From Oscillospiraceae bacterium (GTDB lineage: Bacteria > Bacillota_A > Clostridia > Oscillospirales > Oscillospiraceae): a stretch of DNA of 5,973 nucleotides. Each line of letters starts with the position of its first letter. Positions within the stretch are counted from its first letter, which is position 1. The stretch covers positions 1 to 5,973 of the forward strand of contig JAFZOC010000014.1 in assembly GCA_017550765.1 (NCBI GenBank), read 5' to 3'. Below are positions 1-5,615 of the stretch, one piece after another. The position numbers were made by a program, and so were the translations under genes. The notes under the pieces were generated by a model. That model searched no databases. It saw only the letters and a program-made list of their open reading frames with translations, and had not been told where the DNA came from.

Positions 1-563
1 CCGCCTTCTTCCGCTCCGGCCCCGTGCGGGAGGGGACCATGGAGCTGCTGGAGAAGCGGGACGGGCTGATCTGCGGCATCTGCAACGGCTTCCAGGCCCT
101 GATCAAGCTGGGCCTGGTGCCTTACGGCCGCATCACCGAGCCGGACGATACGAGCCCCACCCTCACCTTCAATACGATCGCCCGGCACCAGAGCAAGATC
201 GTTCGGACCCGCATCGCGTCCAACAAGTCCCCGTGGCTGGCGCTGACGGAGCCGGGCGAGATCTACAGCGTACCCATCTCCCACGGGGAAGGCCGCTTCC
301 TGGCCGACGAGGCCATCGTGCGCGCCCTGGCGGCCAACGGCCAGATTGCCACCCAGTATGTGGACCTGGCGGGCGAGCCCAGCGCCGACGTGGCCTTCAA
401 TGTGAACGGCTCGATCTTTGCCGTCGAGGGCATCACGTCCCCCGACGGGCGGGTCTTCGGCAAGATGGGCCATGCCGAGCGCGTCGGCCCCGAGCTCTAC
501 AAAAACGTCCCCGGCCGCTACGACCTGCGCATGTTCGAGGCGGCGGTCCGGTATTTCCGCTGA
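1..563 (+). CDS. purL: Phosphoribosylformylglycinamidine synthase, C-terminal glutaminase domain (5' end outside window)
   Basis: FGAM synthase converts FGAR, glutamine and ATP to FGAM in step four of de novo purine synthesis, in the cytosol. Only the last 186 codons are present; the open frame runs in from the left edge (first full codon at 3), so GTG 24 and ATG 39 are internal codons. What is visible is the class I glutaminase domain. GICNGFQALIKLGLVP carries the nucleophile Cys (codon 81-83). SHGEGRF follows, then NVNGS, VEGITSPDGRVFGKMGHAER with the catalytic His (471-473) and Glu (477-479). The wording matches the large single-chain PurL (about 1250 residues) of Clostridia rather than the separate PurQ subunit, because the protein ends soon after GHAERVG and has extra sequence before the nucleophile; whether it is fused cannot be proved from the fragment. 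NVNGS in place of the common NPNGS is a mild substitution. No terminator separates it from the next gene, so co-transcription is plausible. Confidence 0.93.
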   Translation, partial: AFFRSGPVREGTMELLEKRDGLICGICNGFQALIKLGLVPYGRITEPDDTSPTLTFNTIARHQSKIVRTRIASNKSPWLALTEPGEIYSVPISHGEGRFLADEAIVRALAANGQIATQYVDLAGEPSADVAFNVNGSIFAVEGITSPDGRVFGKMGHAERVGPELYKNVPGRYDLRMFEAAVRYFR

Positions 564-590
564 CAGGGCGGGGAACATCCAAAGAAAGGC

Positions 591-596
591 AAGGTG
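591..596 (+). promoter_or_regulatory. Ribosome binding site that decides the start of the CofE-like gene
   Basis: AAGGTG at 591-596 lies 6 bases before ATG 603. A GTG at 594 in the same frame would sit inside this Shine-Dalgarno sequence, so ATG 603 is the better start. There is a weaker AAAGG further upstream. Confidence 0.6.
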
Positions 597-602
597 TATC
601 CA

Positions 603-1796
603 ATGAGCCGTATGGTAGGGACCGTATCCCGGGGCATCCGCGCCCCCATCATCCGCGAGGGCGACGATCTGCGCAAGATCGTCCCCGACTGTCTGCTGCA
701 GGCTGCCGAGCAGGAGGGCTTCGCCTTCCACGACCGGGACGTGGTGGCCATGACCGAGGCCATCGTGGCCCGGGCCCAGGGCAACTACGCCACCGTGGAC
801 GACATCGCCGCCGACGTCCGGGAAAAGCTGGGCGGCGGCACCGTGGGCGTGATCTTCCCGATCCTCAGCCGCAACCGCTTCGCCATCTGCCTGCGGGGCA
901 TCGCCAAGGGCGCGAAGAAAGTGATCCTCATGCTGTCCTATCCCTCCGACGAGGTGGGCAATCACCTGGTGGACTGGGACAGCCTGGACGAGCAGGGCGT
1001 GGACCCCTATCGGGACCTGCTGGACCTCGGGCGCTGGCGGGAGCTCTTCGGCTATCGCTTCCACCGCTTCACCGGCGTGGACTATGTGGACTACTACATG
1101 CAGCTGATCCGGGAGTCCGGCGCCGAGGCGGAGGTGGTCTTTGCCAACGACCCGCGCCGCATCCTGGCCTATACGAAGAACGTGATCCACTGCGACATCC
1201 ACACCCGCGCCCGCACCTCCCGCATCCTCAAGGCCGCCGGCGGCGAGCGGGTCTTCGGTCTGGATGAGATCATGACCGCCCCCGTGGACGGCAGCGGCTA
1301 CAACGAGCGCTACGGGCTCTTGGGCTCCAACAAGGCCACCGAGGACAAGGTCAAGCTCTTCCCCCGGGACTGCCAGGCCCTGGTGGAGGACATCCAGGCG
1401 GAACTGCTGGCCAGGACCGGCAAGCGCATCGAGGTCATGGTCTACGGCGACGGGGCCTTCAAGGACCCCATCGGCAAGATCTGGGAGCTGGCGGACCCGG
1501 TGGTCTCCCCGGCCTACACCAAGGGGCTGGAGGGCACTCCCAACGAGCTGAAGCTCAAGTACCTGGCGGACAACGACTTCGCCGCTCTCTCCGGCGACGC
1601 CCTGCGGGAAGCCATCGAGGAGGAGATCCGCAGGAAGGACGGCGACCTGGTGGGCCAGATGGCCTCCGAGGGCACCACGCCCCGGCGGCTGACGGACCTG
1701 ATCGGCTCCCTCTGCGACCTGACCTCCGGCTCCGGCGACAAGGGGACCCCGATCGTCTTCATCCAGGGCTATTTCGACAACTACACCGCGGAATGA
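603..1796 (+). CDS. Coenzyme F420-0:L-glutamate ligase (CofE-like) family protein
   Basis: This 397-residue protein belongs to the F420 ligase superfamily (PF01996, CofE/FbiB type), whose founding members add glutamate to coenzyme F420-0 using GTP and a divalent metal. The N-terminus reads TVSRGIRAPIIREGDDL (residues 7-23), the family's conserved G-(I/L)-x-x-P-x-(I/V)-x-x-GDDL signature. It is followed by HDRDVVAMTEAIVARAQGN, which matches the next strand-helix of CofE (D-V-L-V-V-A-x-K-I-V-S-K-A-x-G). Further on are PILSRNRFAICLRGIAKG, a GSGYNERYGLLGSNKATED block (230-248), VMVYGDGAFKDPIGKIWE and a conserved tail of about 35 residues. It is much longer than archaeal CofE (about 250 residues), so it represents the elongated bacterial subfamily. 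No other F420 gene is seen here, and its true substrate is unknown. It lies 39 bases after purL and is closed by a terminator, suggesting expression with purine synthesis genes or from read-through. The family call is firm; the reaction is not. Confidence 0.85.
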   Translation: MSRMVGTVSRGIRAPIIREGDDLRKIVPDCLLQAAEQEGFAFHDRDVVAMTEAIVARAQGNYATVDDIAADVREKLGGGTVGVIFPILSRNRFAICLRGIAKGAKKVILMLSYPSDEVGNHLVDWDSLDEQGVDPYRDLLDLGRWRELFGYRFHRFTGVDYVDYYMQLIRESGAEAEVVFANDPRRILAYTKNVIHCDIHTRARTSRILKAAGGERVFGLDEIMTAPVDGSGYNERYGLLGSNKATEDKVKLFPRDCQALVEDIQAELLARTGKRIEVMVYGDGAFKDPIGKIWELADPVVSPAYTKGLEGTPNELKLKYLADNDFAALSGDALREAIEEEIRRKDGDLVGQMASEGTTPRRLTDLIGSLCDLTSGSGDKGTPIVFIQGYFDNYTAE

Positions 1797-1831
1797 GCCG
1801 GCCTGGACGGATCCGGCCGAGGCAGAGATCA

Positions 1832-1864
1832 AAAGAAGGCGAGGGAGAGCCCCTCGCCTTCTTT
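1832..1864 (+). terminator. Intrinsic terminator after the CofE-like gene
   Basis: A perfect 14-bp inverted repeat: 1832-1845 (AAAGAAGGCGAGGG) pairs with 1851-1864, with loop AGAGC. The T-rich right arm and following bases (CTTCTTTCT) serve as the U tract, and the mirrored A run on the left means it could also stop transcription from the other strand. It begins 35 bases after the stop codon at 1796. Confidence 0.9.
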
Positions 1865-1911
1865 CTGCGCACAGCCCGGGGTCGCCACTGCGTCCGCGAG
1901 ACACAGGGCAC

Positions 1912-1940
1912 TTGTCCTGCGGAGCGGGCCGTGATATACT
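1912..1940 (+). promoter_or_regulatory. Sigma-A type promoter with extended -10 for cca-rlaP
   Basis: The -35 box TTGTCC (1912-1917) and the -10 box TATACT (1935-1940) are separated by 17 bases. TG at 1932-1933 gives an extended -10 (TGATATACT). Transcription would begin near 1946-1948, leaving a leader of about 52 bases before ATG 1999. An 8-bp inverted repeat (TGTCCTGC 1913-1920, GCAGGACA 1941-1948) brackets the promoter and could be an operator. Confidence 0.75.
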
Positions 1941-1998
1941 GCAGGACAGAAGAAGATCGCCGGTCCGCAGGGCCGCGGCAGGGAGAGGAGGGAGCCCC

Positions 1999-3378
1999 AT
2001 GCGGGAGATGGAGACGGCCCTGGCCATCGCCCGGGCGGCGGCGGAGGCCGGAGGCCGGGCCTACTTCGTAGGCGGCTGGGTCCGCGACGGGCTCCTGGGC
2101 CGCGAGAGCAAGGACGTCGACCTGGAAGTGCACGGCGTCACGCCGGAGCGACTGACCCAGATCCTGGACGGGCTGGGCCCCTGGCAGAGCATGGGGGAGA
2201 GCTTCGGCATCCTGCGGCTGCGCCATGTGGATCTGGACATCTCCCTGCCCCGGGCGGAGGACGCGAAAGCGCGGGGCGGCAGAAACTTCGCGGCAGGTAC
2301 GGACCCCTTCCTGGGCCTGGAGAGGGCCGCCCGTCGGCGGGACTTCACGATCGACGCCCTGATGCAGGACGTGCTGAGCGGCGAGATCCTGGACTTTTTC
2401 GGCGGACAGCGTGACCTGCGGGAAGGCAGGATCCGCATGGTGGGCCCGGACTGCTTCGCGGCGGACCCCCTGCGGGCGTTCCGGGCGGCCCGGTTCGCCA
2501 CCCGCTTCGGCTTTCAGGTGGAGGAGGAGACCCGGGCCGCCGCGGCTGCGGTGTCCACGGAGGGCCTGGCGGCGGAGCGGGTCATGGGCGAGACGGAGAA
2601 GGCCCTGCTGAAGGCGGCGCGGCCCTCGCGCTTTTTCGAGGAGCTGCGGCGCATGGGCCAGCTGGAGCCCTGGCTGCCGGAGCTGAGGGCCCTGATCGGC
2701 GTGCCCCAGCCCCCGGTCCATCATCCCGAGGGGGACGTCTGGGAGCACAGCATGCAGGTGCTGGACCAGGCGGCCCTGCTGCGGAGCGACGCCAGAGAGC
2801 CTCTGGGCCTGATGCTCGCGGCCCTGTGCCACGACTTCGGCAAGGCGCTCTGCACCGAGGAGCGGGAGGGGAGCATCCACGCCTACGGGCATGAGGAGGC
2901 GGGCCTCCCGCCGGTGGGCACATTCCTGGGCCGCCTTGGCCGGGAGAAGAAGCTCGGGGCCTATGTGCGGGACATGACGAGGCTCCACATGCTGCCCAAC
3001 ATGCTGGTGGCCCAGGGCGCGAAGCCCCGGTCCTTCCTGCGGCTCTTCGACCGCGCGATCTGCCCGGAGGACCTGCTGCTCCTGGCCAGGGCGGACCACC
3101 TGGGGCGCAGGGCCCCGGGGGACGACGGGGACGCGCTGGCGGAGGGCTACCGGCCGATCGAGGCGCGGCTGCGGGAGATGCTGGCGCTGTACTGGGAGCG
3201 GATGGCCCGCCCGGCGCTGCTGGGCCGGGATCTGCAGGAGCTGGGGCTGGAGCCCGGGCCCCTCTATGGGGAGGTCCTGGGCTATGCCCACAAGCTGCAG
3301 CTGGCGGGGATCTCGCTGGAGGAACAGCGCAGGCATGTGGCGGCCTACATCCGGAACAAGAAGGAGGACGCGAGATGA
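1999..3378 (+). CDS. cca: CCA-adding tRNA nucleotidyltransferase with HD domain
   Basis: A class II CCA-adding enzyme of 459 residues, which builds or repairs the 3'-CCA end of tRNA from CTP and ATP without a nucleic-acid template. Start ATG 1999 is preceded by AGGAGG (1986-1991) with 7-base spacing; upstream in-frame starts lie at or before the promoter. The head domain has GGWVRD (25-30) and the metal-binding KDVDLEV with D39 and D41, then RRRDFTIDALM (112-122), then DPLRAFRAARF (156-166), which includes the nucleotide-templating motif. AAERVMGETEKALLK follows, as in E. coli Cca. The C-terminal HD phosphohydrolase domain shows HHPEGDVWEHSM (241-252), HDFGK (278-282) and GHEEAG (297-302); in E. 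coli Cca this domain has 2',3'-cyclic phosphodiesterase and phosphatase activity. The templating motif reads ADPLR, where EDPLR is usual. The stop overlaps the start of the next gene by 4 bases, so the two are translationally coupled. Family assignment is strong; tRNA specificity is inferred. A poly(A) polymerase of the same family is the less likely alternative. Confidence 0.93.
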   Translation: MREMETALAIARAAAEAGGRAYFVGGWVRDGLLGRESKDVDLEVHGVTPERLTQILDGLGPWQSMGESFGILRLRHVDLDISLPRAEDAKARGGRNFAAGTDPFLGLERAARRRDFTIDALMQDVLSGEILDFFGGQRDLREGRIRMVGPDCFAADPLRAFRAARFATRFGFQVEEETRAAAAAVSTEGLAAERVMGETEKALLKAARPSRFFEELRRMGQLEPWLPELRALIGVPQPPVHHPEGDVWEHSMQVLDQAALLRSDAREPLGLMLAALCHDFGKALCTEEREGSIHAYGHEEAGLPPVGTFLGRLGREKKLGAYVRDMTRLHMLPNMLVAQGAKPRSFLRLFDRAICPEDLLLLARADHLGRRAPGDDGDALAEGYRPIEARLREMLALYWERMARPALLGRDLQELGLEPGPLYGEVLGYAHKLQLAGISLEEQRRHVAAYIRNKKEDAR

Positions 3379-4151
3379 CACAACAAGAGGCGGACAGGAT
3401 CGTGCCTGCGATCCTGCGGGAGATCGAGCGGATCTACGGCGTCCAGGTGCTCTATGCGGCGGAGGCCGGGAGCCGGGCCTGGGGCTATGCCGCGCCTGAC
3501 AGCGACTTCGACCTGCGCTTCATCTACCGCCGGCCGGCGACGGACTATCTGCGCCTGGACCTGCCCCGGGACACGATCGAGCAGCCGGTGGACGAGACCT
3601 GGGACATCGCCGGCTGGGACCTGAGCAAGGCCCTGCGGCTGCTGTACAGGTCCGACCCCGCGCTCTATGAGTGGCTGGGCTCGCCGGTGCGCTATGTGGA
3701 CAGGGGCTTTTCCGAGCGGATCCGGCCGCTGCTGGAGGAACGCTTCTCCCCGCGGCCTGTGGTCCGCCACTACCTGGGCATGTCCCGCCGGAACGAAAGG
3801 CTCTACCTGAACGGCAAGAAGATCGCGCCGAAGAAACTGCTCTACGTCCTGCGTCCGCTGCTCTGCAGCAGCTGGATCTGCCGGGAGGGCACCGCGCCGC
3901 CGGTGGACTTCCGGCGGCTCTGCGCGGAGCTGATGCCGGCGGAGGCATACGACGCCGCGGAGCGTCTGCTGGAGCTGAAACGGGAGAGGCGGGAGCCGGA
4001 GGAGATCGACCGCATCCCGGAGCTGGCCGCCTTCATCGCGGAGCGGACCGTGGAGATCGACGGGGTCTTCGACGGGCTCCCGCGGCAGGAGGATCGGAGC
4101 TGGGAGAGCCTGGACCGCTTCTTCCTGCGGGAGATCCGCCGCCGCTGGTGA
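3375..4151 (+). CDS. RlaP/YcgL-type nucleotidyltransferase (PF10127)
   Basis: A 258-residue member of the polymerase-beta nucleotidyltransferase superfamily, of the PF10127/COG3541 group named RlaP for its gene-neighbourhood link to RNA ligases. The catalytic core is visible near the N-terminus: GSRAWGYAAPDSDFDLRFIY (32-51), with the G32-S33 phosphate loop and metal-binding D44 and D46. WDIAGWDLSKALRLL (76-90) probably supplies the third acidic residue, D77. Family hallmarks follow: ALYEWLGSPVRYVD, HYLGMSRRNERLYLNGKKI and the helical KKLLYVLRPLLCSSWI. The length is typical and nothing appears missing. Start ATG 3375 overlaps the cca stop (ATGA) and is preceded by AAGGAGG (3361-3367) with 7-base spacing, so the gene is tightly coupled to cca. 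Its substrate is not established; linkage to cca points to RNA-end addition or repair, but that is inference. No clear terminator follows; the next gene has its own promoter. Confidence 0.88.
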   Translation: MTQQEADRIVPAILREIERIYGVQVLYAAEAGSRAWGYAAPDSDFDLRFIYRRPATDYLRLDLPRDTIEQPVDETWDIAGWDLSKALRLLYRSDPALYEWLGSPVRYVDRGFSERIRPLLEERFSPRPVVRHYLGMSRRNERLYLNGKKIAPKKLLYVLRPLLCSSWICREGTAPPVDFRRLCAELMPAEAYDAAERLLELKRERREPEEIDRIPELAAFIAERTVEIDGVFDGLPRQEDRSWESLDRFFLREIRRRW

Positions 4152-4310
4152 GCGGGGCGCGCCGGATCCGGGGCCGCCCGGAGGCCGCGAGCCGCCCGCC
4201 GGACCCGGGGGCCTTCGGGAGCCGGACCGATCGCCGCTGTCGCGCAGGACGCAGGAAAAAGCGACATAAAAACGGAAGAAAAACTCCGCGGGAAAACGGA
4301 AGATACCCCC
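4152..4310 (+). other. Non-coding spacer with A-tract direct repeats upstream of the rplJ promoter
   Basis: The first 110 bases are very GC-rich, with several short CCGG-type matches but no stem followed by a T run, so I cannot assign a terminator to the cca-rlaP unit. One loose 6-bp inverted repeat (TGTCGC 4238-4243, GCGACA 4261-4266) has a 17-base loop and is unconvincing. From 4266 the sequence turns A-rich. An 11-base direct repeat AAAACGGAAGA occurs at 4269-4279 and 4293-4303, just upstream of the -35 box, with A runs about 11-13 bases apart. This resembles an UP-element or a curved-DNA upstream region of a strong promoter; that role is inferred. Confidence 0.5.
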
Positions 4311-4339
4311 TTGACAAATGCGCGCGCATCGCGTATATT
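4311..4339 (+). promoter_or_regulatory. Strong sigma-A promoter of rplJL
   Basis: A consensus -35 box TTGACA (4311-4316), a 17-base spacer and TATATT (4334-4339) form a near-perfect housekeeping promoter. Transcription should start in the GGGG run around 4343-4347, immediately before the L10-binding leader. A TATTAT at 4336-4341 is a less well-spaced alternative -10. Confidence 0.88.
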
Positions 4340-4345
4340 ATTGGG

Positions 4346-4452
4346 GCGCTCCGAAGACAGCAGGTGGGCTTGCCCGTAAATCCTGCCGAGGACATCAACA
4401 TTTTCTTGAATGTTTTTGTGCCTTTGCGTCTTTCGATGCAAAGGCTTTCTTT
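4346..4452 (+). promoter_or_regulatory. L10 leader: autoregulatory 5' UTR of rplJL
   Basis: The core at 4348-4396 matches the ribosomal protein L10 leader. CTCCGAAGACAGCAGG is followed by a small hairpin (GGG 4366-4368 with CCC 4373-4375, CUUG loop) and then CCTGCCGAGGAC. Pairings: GCAGG 4360-4364 with CCTGC 4382-4386, and CTC 4349-4351 with GAG 4388-4390, leaving the GAAGA internal loop where the kink-turn of this RNA lies. In B. subtilis the L10(L12)4 complex binds this element and promotes premature termination upstream of rplJ. Here a terminator follows at 4420-4452. CGAAGAC (4352-4358) can pair with GTCTT(T)CG (4428-4435), so the 5' strand of the leader could act as antiterminator when L10 is absent. 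A weak AACATT/AATGTT hairpin (4397-4402 with 4409-4414) lies between. The leader identity is seen in sequence; the switching model is inferred. Confidence 0.88.
4420..4452 (+). terminator. Attenuator (intrinsic terminator) in the rplJ leader
   Basis: An 11-bp stem, 4420-4430 (GCCTTTGCGTC) with 4435-4445 (GATGCAAAGGC), contains one G-U pair and closes a TTTC loop. It is followed directly by TTTCTTT. It lies between the L10 leader and the rplJ ribosome binding site, the position of a regulated attenuator rather than of an end-of-gene terminator. Confidence 0.82.
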
Positions 4453-4490
4453 ATGAGCGTGATCATTCGCAACCGGAGGTGAAATCACAC

Positions 4491-5021
4491 ATGCCCAACG
4501 CAAAAGTTCTGAGCGAGAAGCAGGCGATCGTAGAAGCCCTCGTCGAGCGGATCAAGAGCGCAGAGGCCGGCGTCCTGGTGGACTACAAGGGGATCACCGT
4601 TTCCGAGGATACCGCGCTGCGTACTGAGCTGCGCAAGGACGGCGTCGTTTACACGGTCGTCAAGAACACCCTGACCAGAAAGGCTCTGGACAAACTGGGG
4701 ATGATGGATCTGGATCCCGTCCTCAGCGGCACCACCTCTCTGGCCACCACCGAGCAGGATCCCATCGCGCCGTTCCGCATCCTGAGCGACTACAGCAAGA
4801 AACTGGGTGAGCGCTTCACCATCAAGGCCGCCTTCATGGAAGGCAAGATCCTCAGCGAGAGCGAGATCGCCGAGATGTCTGAGCTGCCCAGCAAGAGCGC
4901 TCTGTACAGCAAGGTCCTTGGGACCATGATCGCTCCTATCACCGGTCTCGCCGTTTGCCTCGGCCAGATCCTGGAGCAGAAGGGCGGCTCGATCGAGACC
5001 GCCGAAGCCGCCGCTGAATGA
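4491..5021 (+). CDS. rplJ: 50S ribosomal protein L10 (uL10)
   Basis: L10 (176 residues) forms the base of the ribosomal stalk: its N-terminal domain binds 23S rRNA with L11 and its C-terminal helix carries L7/L12 dimers. MPNAKVLSEKQAIVEAL, GVLVDYKGITVSEDTALR (about residues 25-42) and VVKNTLTRKAL (about 54-64) are the standard uL10 N-terminal blocks. SGTTSLATTEQDP, GKILSESEIAEMSELPSK and a C-terminal helix (GLAVCLGQILEQKGGS) follow, ending in an acidic Ala/Glu tail. The length is normal for Bacillota. Start ATG 4491 is preceded by GGAGGTG (4475-4481). An upstream in-frame extension to 4410 would run through the attenuator and is rejected. Codon and base use is less GC-rich than in the upstream genes, as expected of a highly expressed gene. 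It lies 35 bases before rplL and is controlled by the L10 leader; L1 and L11 genes are not adjacent. Confidence 0.97.
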   Translation: MPNAKVLSEKQAIVEALVERIKSAEAGVLVDYKGITVSEDTALRTELRKDGVVYTVVKNTLTRKALDKLGMMDLDPVLSGTTSLATTEQDPIAPFRILSDYSKKLGERFTIKAAFMEGKILSESEIAEMSELPSKSALYSKVLGTMIAPITGLAVCLGQILEQKGGSIETAEAAAE

Positions 5022-5056
5022 GCGGACCACAAAAAACTTAACTGGAGGAAAAAATC

Positions 5057-5425
5057 ATGTCTGAGAAGATCACTGCTATGATCGAAGAGATCAAGGGCCT
5101 TACCGTCCTGGAGCTCTCTGAGCTCGTCCACGCCCTGGAGGAGACCTTCGGTGTCTCCGCCGCCGCCGTCGCCGCCGGCCCCGCTGTCGATGCCGGCCCC
5201 GCCCCCGTTGAGAAGACCGAGTTCGACGTCGTCATGACCAGCTTTGGCGCTGAGAAGATCAAGGTCATCAAGGAAGTCCGCGCGATCACCGGTCTGGGCC
5301 TGGCTGAGGCCAAGAAGCTGGTCGAGGAAGTCCCCGCCAAGATCAAGGAAGCCATCTCCAAGGACGACGCCGAAGCCCTCAAGGCCAAGCTCGAGGCCGT
5401 CGGCGCCACCATCGAGATCAAGTAA
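5057..5425 (+). CDS. rplL: 50S ribosomal protein L7/L12 (bL12)
   Basis: bL12 (122 residues) is the multi-copy stalk protein that recruits and stimulates translational GTPases. The N-terminal dimerisation domain, which also binds L10, covers about residues 1-33 ([20 protein letters not shown] onwards). An Ala/Pro/Gly-rich flexible hinge covers about 34-54 ([20 protein letters not shown]). The C-terminal factor-binding domain runs from FDVVM through [20 protein letters not shown] and [12 protein letters not shown] to GATIEIK, with the conserved lysines and glycines of the G-domain contact face. ATG 5057 is preceded by GGAGG (5044-5048) with 8-base spacing. It is the last gene of the rplJL unit, closed by a terminator at 5478-5508. 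No start of rpoB follows, unlike the usual bacterial order. Confidence 0.97.
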   Translation: MSEKITAMIEEIKGLTVLELSELVHALEETFGVSAAAVAAGPAVDAGPAPVEKTEFDVVMTSFGAEKIKVIKEVRAITGLGLAEAKKLVEEVPAKIKEAISKDDAEALKAKLEAVGATIEIK

Positions 5426-5451
5426 GAGAGCATCTGAACGGTCCCGGGCGC

Positions 5452-5465
5452 TGCCCGCAAGGGCA
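5452..5465 (+). other. Small GNRA-loop hairpin in the rplL 3' UTR
   Basis: TGCCC (5452-5456) and GGGCA (5461-5465) form a 5-bp stem with a GCAA tetraloop, 26 bases after the rplL stop and 12 bases before the terminator stem. There is no U run, so it is not itself a terminator. It might stabilise or mark the transcript 3' end, or be fortuitous. Confidence 0.35.
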
Positions 5466-5477
5466 TACGCGTGGCAC

Positions 5478-5508
5478 AAAGGAGCAGACACATCGTGTCT
5501 GCTCCTTT
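5478..5508 (+). terminator. Intrinsic terminator of the rplJL operon
   Basis: A 14-bp stem: AAAGGAGCAGACAC (5478-5491) pairs with 5495-5508, leaving an ATC loop. It is followed by TTTTCCTTTTC (the T run begins within the stem at 5506). It starts 53 bases after the rplL stop and separates rplJL from the next promoter. Confidence 0.93.
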
Positions 5509-5535
5509 TCCTTTTCGCGCCGCCCCTCTCGCCGC

Positions 5536-5564
5536 TTGTTTTTCCCCGCGGGATATGATATAAA
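5536..5564 (+). promoter_or_regulatory. Extended -10 promoter for the flavodoxin-like gene
   Basis: TTGTTT (5536-5541), a 17-base spacer and TATAAA (5559-5564), with TG at 5556-5557 giving an extended -10. The start site would be near 5570-5572, about 45 bases before ATG 5616. It lies directly after the rplL terminator, which supports independent transcription. Confidence 0.72.
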
Positions 5565-5615
5565 TAGTCATACAGAAAACAGCGCGATCTGCGATGGAGC
5601 GGAACGGAGGTCACT

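Noticed and set aside
594..602. GTG 594 as start of the CofE-like gene.
   Set aside because: It falls within the AAGGTG ribosome binding site suited to ATG 603, and the extra residues add nothing conserved.
233..1267. A 344-codon + strand frame overlapping purL and the CofE-like gene.
   Set aside because: It is out of frame with two clear genes, is extremely Arg/Gly/Pro-rich, and spans the intergenic gap without a ribosome binding site; a GC-frame shadow.
1759..3381. A 540-codon open frame on the - strand across cca.
   Set aside because: It is antisense to a gene with full CCA-enzyme motifs, its product is a Pro/Gln/Arg/Leu-rich composition with no recognisable domain, and such frames are expected opposite GC-rich coding DNA. 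No good ribosome binding site or promoter is seen for it.
4204..4220. Possible terminator hairpin after the RlaP-type gene (CCCG...CGGG around a TTCG).
   Set aside because: The stem is only 2-4 bp in each possible register and no T run follows, so it does not qualify as an intrinsic terminator.
3671..4456. A 261-codon + strand frame running from within the RlaP-type gene into the rplJ leader.
   Set aside because: It is a Gly/Ala/Arg-rich shadow of the RlaP-type gene that reads through the rplJ promoter, the L10 leader and the attenuator.
5554..5572. Inverted repeat TATGA/TCATA around the -10 box of the flavodoxin-like gene.
   Set aside because: Only 5 bp, AT-rich, and one arm is explained by the extended -10 sequence; too short to call an operator.
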